Assembly (NCBI GenBank): GCA_963701325.1
Contig: OY969604.1
Span: forward strand, 3,534,001-3,598,000
Origin: Bog-756 sp963701325
GTDB lineage: Bacteria > Actinomycetota > Acidimicrobiia > Acidimicrobiales > RAAP-2
Reading direction: 5' to 3'
DNA: 64,000 nt
Shown: positions 34,067-40,808 of the stretch, piece after piece
Position numbering within the stretch: the first letter of the stretch is position 1
Layout: every line of letters begins with the position of its first letter
Translations under genes and position numbers: made by a program
The notes under the pieces: model-generated
Told to the model about the DNA's origin: nothing
What the model saw: the letters and a program-made list of their open reading frames with translations, nothing else
Databases searched by the model: none

Positions 34067-34930
34067 ATGTCGGACGCCGTCGTCGAGTGGTTCGACTCCC
34101 ACTGCCACCTCCAGGACGAGTTCGCCGACCCCGCGGAGGCCGGTGCGGTGGGCCCCCATGCCGACCGCCTCACCGGGGTCATCGCCCGGGCCGCCGAGGC
34201 CGGGGTCACCCGCCTCGTCTGTGTGGGCACCAGCGCCGCCTCCTCCACCGAGGCGGTTGCACTGGTCCGCTCGTCGCGACGCCCAGAGGGGGCGGCCGTC
34301 GCCGAAGGGGTCGAGCTCTGGGCCACCGTCGGGCTCCACCCGCACGACGCGGTGGACGGGGTCGACTCCCTCGACGGCCTGCTCGAGGCAGAGCTCGGTG
34401 GGGATGTTGGGCCGGCCTCCCGGGTGGTGGTGGGGATCGGCGAGTGCGGCCTCGACTACCACTACGACCACTCGCCCCGGCCGGTGCAGCGCGACGCATT
34501 CGCCCGCCAGATCGAGCTCGCCCACCGCCACGACCTGGCCCTCGTCGTCCACACACGCGAGGCCTGGGACGACACGGTCCAGATCCTGACCGGCGTCGGC
34601 GTCCCCGGGCGCACCATCATCCACTGCTTCACCGGGGGACCCGACGAGGCGCGGCGCTGCCTCGACCTCGGGGCGTCGCTCTCCTTCAGCGGGGTGGTCA
34701 CCTTCAAGAACGCGACCCCGGTCCGCGAGGCTGCCGCCCTCTGCCCGATGGACCGGCTGCTCGTGGAGACCGATGCCCCGTTCCTCGCGCCGGTTCCGCA
34801 CCGTGGAACCCTCAACGAGCCATCGAGGGTTCCCCTGGTTGGCGCCGCGGTCGCCCAGGTCAAAGGCATCACCACCCAGGAGCTGGCAGCGGTCTCGACC
34901 GCGAACGCCCGGGCCGCGTTCACCCTGTGA
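34067..34930 (+). CDS. tatD: TatD-family deoxyribonuclease
   Basis: The 287-residue TIM-barrel metal hydrolase has the family ligands in order: DSHCHL, GECGLDYHYDHSP, HTREAWDDT, HCFTGGPDEARRCLDLG and ETDAPFLAPVPHRG. TatD enzymes act as 3'-5' exonucleases on DNA or RNA and in quality control. It lies nine bases after metG in the same direction, the common metG-tatD order. An internal insertion (SSRRPEGAAVAEGVE) makes it slightly longer than typical members. Confidence 0.93.
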   Translation: MSDAVVEWFDSHCHLQDEFADPAEAGAVGPHADRLTGVIARAAEAGVTRLVCVGTSAASSTEAVALVRSSRRPEGAAVAEGVELWATVGLHPHDAVDGVDSLDGLLEAELGGDVGPASRVVVGIGECGLDYHYDHSPRPVQRDAFARQIELAHRHDLALVVHTREAWDDTVQILTGVGVPGRTIIHCFTGGPDEARRCLDLGASLSFSGVVTFKNATPVREAAALCPMDRLLVETDAPFLAPVPHRGTLNEPSRVPLVGAAVAQVKGITTQELAAVSTANARAAFTL

Positions 34931-34998
34931 CCGCTCGCTGCCTCGGCCGCGGGAGGCGCCGGCCACCGACCGAGTTGATCGGCGGGCGACGGGACGCC

Positions 34999-35004
34999 TA
35001 GCCT
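34999..35004 (+). promoter_or_regulatory. Candidate -10 box TAGCCT for the RlpA-like gene
   Basis: TAGCCT lies about 180 bases before the start of the RlpA-like gene, so a transcript from here would carry a leader of about 170 bases. Confidence 0.4.
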
Positions 35005-35005
35005 C

Positions 35006-35183
35006 GCAAGCGGCCGCTCGGGGAGCGGTCGTTGCATATCGGTGCCGCCGCACGGCGCCGTGCCCTCGGGGCGGTTGTCGGAGCCGTCCCTTGTCGCCCC
35101 GCCGGGGCGGGGCCGTCACGGGCGTGGGTCTGCGGAGGCCTGCCTTGTGAGGAGCCGGGTAGTCCCACAAGGAGCGTGGAGTT
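35006..35183 (+). promoter_or_regulatory. Structured 5' leader with a ribosome-site-sequestering hairpin
   Basis: Near the 5' end a 12-pair stem with one bulge spans 35006-35035 (GCAAGCGGCCGCT with AGCGGTCGTTGC). At the 3' end CCTTGTG (35143-35149) pairs perfectly with CACAAGG (35166-35172), whose AAGG is the start of the Shine-Dalgarno AAGGAG (35169-35174). Closing this stem would block translation. The layout fits a riboswitch or other cis-acting RNA; I could not match it to the c-di-AMP or cobalamin consensus. Confidence 0.45.
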
Positions 35184-35870
35184 CTGAAGTCCGATGTCCA
35201 ACGGAGTGGCCGGCCGGGTGCCGCGCTGCTCCTCAGCGGAGCCGTGCTCGTCGTGCCGCTCCTCTTGATCCAGAACGGTCCGGCCGCACAGGCGTCTGCC
35301 CAGGCGGCCGCACGGGCGTCCGCCCCGGTGACCAGGGTGCTCCGGACCACCGTGGTGAGACCGGTCATCCCGCGGCGCGCACGACCGGTCCCCGCCCACC
35401 GGTCACTCGGGCCAGCGATCACCGCCACGAGCGCACGACGACCGGCCCGGGAAGCACGGCGATCGGCCCGAGCGGCACGACCGGCCCCGGCAGCGCTCCT
35501 CACCGTCTCACCGATCGAGACGACGTGGCCTGCCGCCTCGGTCCGCGCGGTCGTGAGCACCACGTCGACCACGACGACGACCCCGACGGTCCAGATGGCG
35601 GCAGCCGATCCAGGTCCGGTGGTCGCGGGCGCCGTCAGCGGCTACGGCCAGGTCACCTACTACGCGCACCCGGCGGGCCGGTGCGCGAGCCCCTGGTTGC
35701 CCTTCGGGACGGTCGTCGAGGTCACCAACCCGGCCAACGGGGATTCGGTGAGCTGCGTGGTCGACGACCGGGAGGCGGACACCGCCCGGTCCATCGACCT
35801 GGCCACCGCCACGTTTGCCGAGATCGCGCCGCTCTCCCAGGGGGTCATCGACGCCGAGCTGAGCTGGTAG
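35184..35870 (+). CDS. Secreted RlpA-like double-psi beta-barrel protein
   Basis: The C-terminal 80 or so residues form an RlpA-like double-psi barrel: GYGQVTYYAHPAGRCASPW, LPFGTVVEVTNPANG, then CVVDDREADTARSIDLATATFAEIAPLSQGVIDAEL, with the conserved acidic residue in VDDR and SIDL. An Arg/Ala-rich linker of about 100 residues precedes it. The start is uncertain. CTG 35184, nine bases after AAGGAG, gives a good signal peptide (MKSDVQRSGRPGAALLLSG and on); GTG 35244 would begin inside the hydrophobic segment. Family members are cell-wall lytic transglycosylases or peptidoglycan-binding proteins, so wall remodelling outside the cell is likely. The structured leader suggests regulated translation. 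Confidence 0.75.
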   Translation: MKSDVQRSGRPGAALLLSGAVLVVPLLLIQNGPAAQASAQAAARASAPVTRVLRTTVVRPVIPRRARPVPAHRSLGPAITATSARRPAREARRSARAARPAPAALLTVSPIETTWPAASVRAVVSTTSTTTTTPTVQMAAADPGPVVAGAVSGYGQVTYYAHPAGRCASPWLPFGTVVEVTNPANGDSVSCVVDDREADTARSIDLATATFAEIAPLSQGVIDAELSW

Positions 35871-35922
35871 CCCAGGTCGCGGGGACCCCGTGGCAGGCAA
35901 CGGTCCTGCGCCCGGGAGGTGG

Positions 35923-35928
35923 CACACT
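35923..35928 (+). promoter_or_regulatory. Weak candidate -10 box CACACT before rsmA
   Basis: CACACT ends six bases before GTG 35935, the spacing of other leaderless genes here, but it lacks the first T. Confidence 0.3.
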
Positions 35929-35934
35929 GACCGG

Positions 35935-36816
35935 GTGACCCACGGGCGAGCCGAGATCCACGAGTTGCTCCTGGCCCACGACCTGCGGCCGAGCAAGGCA
36001 CTCGGGCAGAACTTCGTGGCCGACGGCAACACCGTCCGGCGCATCGTCCGGCTCTCCGGCGTCGACGAGGGGAGCCGGGTGGTCGAGATCGGCGCCGGTC
36101 TCGGATCGCTCACGTTGGCACTTGCCGAGGTCGGGGCATCGGTGACCGCGCTCGAGATCGACCGGCACGTGCTGCCCGTGCTCCGGGCCCAGCTCGAAGG
36201 AACCGGGGTCCGGGTGGTCGAGGCCGACGCCCGCACGGTCGACTTCACCGAACTGCTCGGTGAGGAGCCGGGGTGGTCTCTGGTGGCCAACCTGCCCTAC
36301 AAGGTCGCGGTCCCACTGGTCATCCGGGTGCTCGAGGAGGCCCCACAGGTCTCTTCGCTCCTGGTGATGGTCCAGCGCGAAGTTGGCGAGCGCCTTGCCG
36401 CCTCCGCCCGCGACGAGGCCTTCGGCGCCGTGTCGGTCAAAGTGGCCTACTGGGCAACGGCGGCCGTGGTCGGACGGGTTTCGTCCAGTGTGTTCATCCC
36501 GCGCCCGCGCGTCGAGTCGGTCCTGGTCCGCCTCGATCGCCACCCGGCCGCGACGGAGGGTCTGGCCGGAGCTGCGCCCGGGCCCGGGTCGGAGGCCTAC
36601 GAGCGCCTCTTCACCGTCGTGAAGGGCGGTTTCGCCCACCGCCGCAAGATGGTCCGCCGTTCGCTCGGGCACCTCGTCGACGCCGGAGCGTTCAGCGGCG
36701 CCGGCATCGACCCGACCGCGCGTGCCGAGGAGCTCTCCATCGATGCATGGAAGCGGCTGGCCTGGTGGCAGCCGGGCGCGGACACCGGCCTGCCGCCCAC
36801 CGGCACCGAGCGGTGA
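35935..36816 (+). CDS. rsmA: 16S rRNA (adenine1518/1519-N6) dimethyltransferase RsmA/KsgA
   Basis: The 293-residue enzyme dimethylates two adjacent adenines in helix 45 of 16S rRNA during 30S maturation. It has LRPSKALGQNFVADGNTVRRIV, motif I VVEIGAGLGSLTLALAEVG, the acidic VTALEIDRHVLPVL, and the adenine-methyltransferase motif NLPYK (in VANLPYKVAVPLV). The C-terminal helical domain (FTVVKGGFAHRRKMVRRSL) is intact. GTG 35935 gives the usual N-terminus. Its stop overlaps the ispE start by four bases; the rsmA-ispE pair is typical of actinobacteria. Confidence 0.95.
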   Translation: MTHGRAEIHELLLAHDLRPSKALGQNFVADGNTVRRIVRLSGVDEGSRVVEIGAGLGSLTLALAEVGASVTALEIDRHVLPVLRAQLEGTGVRVVEADARTVDFTELLGEEPGWSLVANLPYKVAVPLVIRVLEEAPQVSSLLVMVQREVGERLAASARDEAFGAVSVKVAYWATAAVVGRVSSSVFIPRPRVESVLVRLDRHPAATEGLAGAAPGPGSEAYERLFTVVKGGFAHRRKMVRRSLGHLVDAGAFSGAGIDPTARAEELSIDAWKRLAWWQPGADTGLPPTGTER

Positions 36817-37619
36817 CCGGCGGGTCGGTCACCCTCTCCGCCCGGGCGAAGCTGACCCTCTCCCTCCGGGTGACCGCCACCCGCCCGGACGGGTACCACC
36901 TGCTCGACGCCGAGATGGTGAGCCTCGACCTGGCGGACACCCTGGTGGTCGCGGAGGGGGACGGGCTCACGGTCGACACCGACTGGCCGGGTCCGGTGGC
37001 CGGGTGGCGCGATGCCGCGGTGTCGGCCAACGTGGGCAACCTGGTGCTGCGTGCGCTGGGTGCGGTGGGACGCACCGCGGCGGTGCATCTGGTCAAACGC
37101 ATCCCTCCGGGCGCCGGCCTCGGGGGCGGGTCGGCCGATGCCGCGGCCGTCCTCCGGTGGGCCGGGTCCACGGACGCTGACCTTGCCGCCGGCGTCGGGG
37201 CCGACGTGCCCTTCTGCCTCACGGGGGGACGGGCGCGGGTCACGGGGATCGGCGAACGGATCGAGCACCTGCCCTTCACCCATCGGTCCTTCGTGCTGCT
37301 CCTTCCTCCCTTCGGGGTCGACACAGCGGCCGTCTACCGGTCCTGGGACGAGCTGCGGGCCAGCCGGCGGTTGGCGGGATCCGGGTCGGTCTCGAACGAC
37401 CTCGAGGCAGCGGCCCTCGCGGTCGAGCCCCGGCTCGACGGCTGGCGTCGGGTGCTCGAGGAGGCAACCGGGAGGGCCGCCCACCTGGCAGGGAGCGGAT
37501 CGACCTGGTTCGTCGAGGGGACCCCGGAGGAGCTTGGCACCACCGGTCTGGACCATCTCGAACATGCAGGCGAGCGGTCGCTGCTGGTCGCGGCGAGGAC
37601 GACGCGACCCGAGGAGTGA
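36813..37619 (+). CDS. ispE: 4-diphosphocytidyl-2-C-methyl-D-erythritol kinase IspE
   Basis: The 268-residue GHMP kinase phosphorylates CDP-methylerythritol in the MEP route to isoprenoids. It begins LSARAKLTLSLRVTATRPDGYHLLDAEMVSLDL and has the ATP loop PPGAGLGGGSADAAAVLRW and GADVPFCLTGGRARVTGIGE. The third GHMP motif is AAHLAGSGSTWFVEG, a small variation on the usual GSGSCVF. GTG 36813 overlaps the rsmA stop (GTGA). It is a little shorter than many homologues (about 290-310), mainly at the C-terminus. Confidence 0.93.
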   Translation: MTGGSVTLSARAKLTLSLRVTATRPDGYHLLDAEMVSLDLADTLVVAEGDGLTVDTDWPGPVAGWRDAAVSANVGNLVLRALGAVGRTAAVHLVKRIPPGAGLGGGSADAAAVLRWAGSTDADLAAGVGADVPFCLTGGRARVTGIGERIEHLPFTHRSFVLLLPPFGVDTAAVYRSWDELRASRRLAGSGSVSNDLEAAALAVEPRLDGWRRVLEEATGRAAHLAGSGSTWFVEGTPEELGTTGLDHLEHAGERSLLVAARTTRPEE

Positions 37620-37666
37620 GCTGGACCCCGGAGGGGACACCGACGGGTCGACCGTCGGTATCCGGA

Positions 37667-37768
37667 CTACTTGCCTGCCGCCCGCCTCTGCCAGCGGGTG
37701 GCCTTGAGCATCTTCTTGTGCTTCTTCTTGCGCATGCGTTTCCTGCGCTTCTTGATGAGGGATCCCAT
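37667..37768 (-). CDS. Ribosomal protein bS22 (AURKAIP1/COX24-domain mini protein)
   Basis: A 33-residue, strongly basic protein from ATG 37768 to TAG: it opens MGSLIKKRRKRMRKKKHKK and ends RWQRRAAGK. This matches the actinobacterial mini ribosomal protein bS22, annotated as AURKAIP1/COX24 domain-containing, in both length and the GS-IKKRRKRM-KKKHKK pattern. TAGGGT (37779-37784) lies ten bases upstream. It sits between ispE and the histidine kinase gene, on the kinase strand. Confidence 0.88.
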   Translation of the reverse strand: MGSLIKKRRKRMRKKKHKKMLKATRWQRRAAGK

Positions 37769-37778
37769 GTCGCCGGGG

Positions 37779-37784
37779 ACCCTA
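37779..37784 (-). promoter_or_regulatory. Candidate -10 box TAGGGT for bS22
   Basis: On the minus strand TAGGGT ends ten bases before ATG 37768. Confidence 0.35.
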
Positions 37785-37810
37785 GCCGACCAGGACCTTT
37801 GGCGCCATGC

Positions 37811-37827
37811 GCGGGACGTTGTCCCGC
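37811..37827 (-). terminator. Stem-loop after the histidine kinase gene
   Basis: GCGGGAC and GTCCCGC pair perfectly over seven bases around a three-base loop, seven bases past the kinase stop. There is no T tract. It may end the two-component operon and keep it apart from bS22. Confidence 0.45.
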
Positions 37828-37834
37828 AGGCCGC

Positions 37835-39256
37835 TCAGTCGGATCGGTCGACCAAGGCCCCGGGTCCCGGGGGAGGAACGGGTGGGAGGGCGAGCCGGAA
37901 GAGCGCCCCTCCACCCGGTGCTTGGTGGGCGCTGACCTGGCCCCCCTCGTCACGAGCGACCTGGGCCACGATGGCCAGGCCGAGGCCCGAACCGGGTCGT
38001 CCGCGGGCACCGGGGGCCCTGTAGAACCGGTCGAAGATGTGGTCGATGTCGCTCTCGGCCACACCCGGACCGTGGTCGCGTACGAGGAGGATCCCGTTCG
38101 CACAGCTCACCTCAACGACCCCGCCGTCCGGACTCCACTTGAGGGCGTTGTCGATGAGGTTGTCCACCGCCCGTTCGATGCGTGGCGCAGACCCGGACAC
38201 CCAGTTCTCGGTCACGACCGCCTCGAAGGTCACACTGCGGCTCCGGCCGTGCGTCGTGGCCACCTCGATCGCCGACAGGACCAGGGAGTCGAATCGGACC
38301 GGGCCCGGGGTGGGTGTCGGCTGCTCGCCACGTGCCAGCTCGGCAAGGTCTGCGACCAGAGTGGTGAGCTCGTCGAGCTGGGTGAGGACGTCGCCGATGA
38401 GGACCTCGCGCTCTCCGGGAGCCAGCTCCTCCATCCGGCGGGCCACCTCCATATTGGTGCGGAGGCTGGTGAGTGGCGTCCGCAGCTCGTGGGAGGCGTC
38501 GAGGACCAGCTGTCGTTGGCTCTCCCGCGATGAGTCCAGGGCGACCAGGAGGCGGTTGAAGGCCCGCCGCAGCCGGCCCAGCTCGTCAGGGCCGCCCGGG
38601 TCGAGCCGGCGGGAGACGTCCGTGGTCTGCGCGAGCTCCTCGACGGTGGCGGTGAGGCTGTCGAGGGGACGGAGCACGGTCCGTCCGACGCCGAACCCGA
38701 GCAGGACGGCAAGTGCGACCCCGACCAGAACGATGAGCCAGAGGGCGACGGCCAGCTTGCGAAGCTCCTGGTTCACTCCGGTGAGCGGCGCGGTGATCTG
38801 GAGTGCGCCGCCGCCGGCCGGAACCTGCCGGAGCCCGCCGTCGTTGCCGCGGTATTCGAAGCCGGGCGGGAGGGCGACCACCAGCTCGCGCACCGCGATG
38901 CCGTTGTCGGCGACCGTCGAGAAGTAGCGGTCCGGCGCATTCCCGTGGCTGGCTGCCGAGGTCCTGGCCGTGGCGGTCATCGGGATGACCCGGGGGTCGG
39001 GTGCAGCGGTCGTGCCGCCTGCGTAGATGACCTGGGAGCACGAGCCCGGTGTGAGGCACCCGTTCGCGATGCCCACGAGGGAGGCATTGGCGCTGGCGAT
39101 CGCGTCGATGGCCGGTTGCGCCTCGGCCCGAAGGGTCACGTCGATGGACCCGACCAGCGAGTTGTAGGCGACCAGGTAGGTGGCGATCGATCCGAGCACC
39201 ACCACGAGGAGTACGGCAAGAGTGGCGGCGAGCACCAGCCGGGCCCGGAAGGTCAT
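37835..39256 (-). CDS. Membrane sensor histidine kinase (MprB/TcrY-like)
   Basis: The 473-residue sensor has two membrane helices (about residues 8-30 and 170-192) flanking an extracytoplasmic domain of about 140 residues with two cysteines (NGCLTPGSCSQ). A HAMP linker follows (about 193-245), then the dimerisation/phosphoacceptor helix with His256 (DASHELRTPLTSLRTNME), the N box (DNLIDNALKWSP), VRDHGPGVAESD and GSGLGLAIVAQVA. It would autophosphorylate on His256 and pass phosphate to the response regulator encoded just upstream. ATG 39256 is 29 bases after the regulator stop. The signal is unknown; envelope stress is a guess from MprB. Confidence 0.92.
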   Translation of the reverse strand: MTFRARLVLAATLAVLLVVVLGSIATYLVAYNSLVGSIDVTLRAEAQPAIDAIASANASLVGIANGCLTPGSCSQVIYAGGTTAAPDPRVIPMTATARTSAASHGNAPDRYFSTVADNGIAVRELVVALPPGFEYRGNDGGLRQVPAGGGALQITAPLTGVNQELRKLAVALWLIVLVGVALAVLLGFGVGRTVLRPLDSLTATVEELAQTTDVSRRLDPGGPDELGRLRRAFNRLLVALDSSRESQRQLVLDASHELRTPLTSLRTNMEVARRMEELAPGEREVLIGDVLTQLDELTTLVADLAELARGEQPTPTPGPVRFDSLVLSAIEVATTHGRSRSVTFEAVVTENWVSGSAPRIERAVDNLIDNALKWSPDGGVVEVSCANGILLVRDHGPGVAESDIDHIFDRFYRAPGARGRPGSGLGLAIVAQVARDEGGQVSAHQAPGGGALFRLALPPVPPPGPGALVDRSD

Positions 39257-39285
39257 GGCCGGCGCCCTCAGCACATGGTCACCGG

Positions 39286-39957
39286 CTACGGCTCGCGCAG
39301 GACGTAGCCAACGCCCCGGGCCGTGTGGATCAACCGAGGCTCGTCGTCGAGCTCGGTCTTGCGTCGGAGGTAGCCGACGTAGACGGCGAGGGAGTTGGTG
39401 CCCGAGTCGAAGGTGTACCCCCAGACCCGGTCGAGGATGAGCTCGCGGGTGAGCACCTGGCGCGGATGGCGCAACAGGAGCTCGAGGAGGTCGAACTCGA
39501 TGCGGGTGAGCGAGAAGGCACGCTCGCCTCGGTGTGCGTCGCGGGTGACCGGGTCGAGGGTGAGGTCGGCGAAGTGGAGCACCTCGTCCGCCTCCTCGGG
39601 CCGCCGGCGGAGCAGGGCGCGGAGCCGGGCCAGCAGCTCGGCGAGGGCGAAGGGCTTGACCAGATAGTCGTCGGCACCGGCGTCGAGACCCTGGACCCGG
39701 TCGTTGATCGCGTCCCGGGCGGTCAGCATGAGCACCGGGGTGTCGTCTCCGGCGGCCCGCAGCCGCCGGCACACGTCGAGACCGTCGATGGTCGGGAGGC
39801 CGAGGTCGAGGATGACCGCGTCCGGCGGCCGGATGGCGATCTCCTCCAAGGCCTTGGGTCCGTCGTCGGCCAGGGAGACGTCGTAGCCCTCGAGGCGGAG
39901 CGCCCGGTTGAGCGCCCCGCTGACCGCCGGATCGTCATCGACGATGAGCACCCTCAT
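39286..39957 (-). CDS. OmpR/PhoB-family response regulator (MprA-like)
   Basis: The 223-residue regulator has a receiver domain with acidic pocket D7-D9, phosphoacceptor Asp51 (VILDLGLPTIDG), Thr79 and Lys101 (YLVKPFA), and a C-terminal winged helix (LTRIEFDLLELLLRHPRQVLTRELILDRVWGY, VYVGYLRRKTE, RGVGYVLRE). It is first in the operon with the sensor kinase. The sequence is typical of the MprA/TrcR group. TAGGCT (39967-39972) lies nine bases before ATG 39957. Confidence 0.93.
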   Translation of the reverse strand: MRVLIVDDDPAVSGALNRALRLEGYDVSLADDGPKALEEIAIRPPDAVILDLGLPTIDGLDVCRRLRAAGDDTPVLMLTARDAINDRVQGLDAGADDYLVKPFALAELLARLRALLRRRPEEADEVLHFADLTLDPVTRDAHRGERAFSLTRIEFDLLELLLRHPRQVLTRELILDRVWGYTFDSGTNSLAVYVGYLRRKTELDDEPRLIHTARGVGYVLREP

Positions 39958-39966
39958 CGGGCCGGG

Positions 39967-39972
39967 AGCCTA
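39967..39972 (-). promoter_or_regulatory. Candidate -10 box TAGGCT for the two-component operon
   Basis: On the minus strand TAGGCT ends nine bases before ATG 39957. Confidence 0.4.
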
Positions 39973-40043
39973 TCGGGGACCTGCCGCGCTACCGCGGCAG
40001 GTCTAGCCTTGTCACAGGGCCGACCGGTCCCGGTCCGCCCCCT

Positions 40044-40116
40044 TCCGAGGTAGTTCAACTGGCAGAACGCTGGCCTTTGGAGCCAGATGTTGGAGGTTCG
40101 AGCCCTCCCCTCGGAG
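40044..40116 (+). tRNA. tRNA-Gln (anticodon TTG)
   Basis: The acceptor arms TCCGAGG and CCTCGGA pair fully, with the U1-A72 pair typical of bacterial tRNA-Gln. The anticodon stem CTGGC/GCCAG encloses CTTTGGA, giving anticodon TTG. The T arm has GGTTCGA. The 3' CCA is not encoded. It is the only tRNA in the window. Confidence 0.95.
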
Positions 40117-40215
40117 CTCTCCCCGCGGGCCTGGGCGATCCGGAGAGGCGACACGGACCGGATCAGAGCCCGCGCATCAGAGGGACCATGCACCTGCCCC
40201 TCGGGCGTCCCTCGG

Positions 40216-40221
40216 TAACCT
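40216..40221 (+). promoter_or_regulatory. Candidate -10 box TAACCT (leaderless start)
   Basis: TAACCT ends exactly six bases before ATG 40228, with no ribosome binding site between. Confidence 0.45.
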
Positions 40222-40227
40222 GCCGCC

Positions 40228-40752
40228 ATGGATGCGTGCTCCGAGTGCGGATTCGTCTACGACGAGGTTTCGGTGGACAAGATTCCCGCCCGCCTGACCT
40301 CCCTCGGACCCAACTATCGGGACCGGCTGGTCTGCGGAGATCCACCCGTGGCCCGCGGGGGCTTGCGCAACCGTCCCGACCTGGACGTCTGGACACCGCT
40401 CGAGTACGCCTGCCACCTGCGCGACCTGCTCGAGGTCCAGCGTGCGCGGTTAGTGCTTGCGTTGAGCGAGGAGTGCCCGACCTACTCCCCGATGGGCCGC
40501 GAGGAGCTGGTGATCACCCGTCGTTACGACGAGCAGGATCCGATTGTCGTGGCTGATCAGATCGATCGGCGGACCGACGAGTTGGCCGTCGCGTTCTCGG
40601 CCCTCGATGCGGCGCAGTGGGAGCGGACCGCGATCTACAACTGGCCGGCCCCTGCCGAGCGATCGATGGCCTGGATGGCCCGCCATACCATCCATGAAGG
40701 AGAGCACCACCTCGGGGACATGGATCGGCTGCTGGGTCGTACTCGGAACTGA
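40228..40752 (+). CDS. DinB-family metal-binding protein
   Basis: The 174-residue four-helix-bundle protein has the DinB pattern: a histidine in the second helix (WTPLEYACHLRDLLEVQ) and a C-terminal HTIHEGEHHLGDMDRLLG cluster that together form the metal site. DinB_2 proteins in actinobacteria include mycothiol- or bacillithiol-dependent transferases, so a thiol-transferase role is plausible. The N-terminus has two cysteines in CSECGFVY, resembling half a zinc ribbon. ATG 40228 is set by the upstream TAACCT box. No operon partner. Confidence 0.85.
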   Translation: MDACSECGFVYDEVSVDKIPARLTSLGPNYRDRLVCGDPPVARGGLRNRPDLDVWTPLEYACHLRDLLEVQRARLVLALSEECPTYSPMGREELVITRRYDEQDPIVVADQIDRRTDELAVAFSALDAAQWERTAIYNWPAPAERSMAWMARHTIHEGEHHLGDMDRLLGRTRN

Positions 40753-40808
40753 ACCGTGCGCTTCCGCCAGGCTGTCGTGTGCGGAGCTGACCTTTCCTCG
40801 TGAGCGTG

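Noticed and set aside
35006..35183. A canonical ydaO (c-di-AMP) or cobalamin riboswitch before the RlpA-like gene
   Set aside because: The conserved blocks of those classes are not present in order; only general structure and SD sequestration can be supported.
40117..40147. Terminator after tRNA-Gln from CTCTCC and GGAGAG arms
   Set aside because: The arms are only six bases with a 19-base loop and no T tract, too weak to call.
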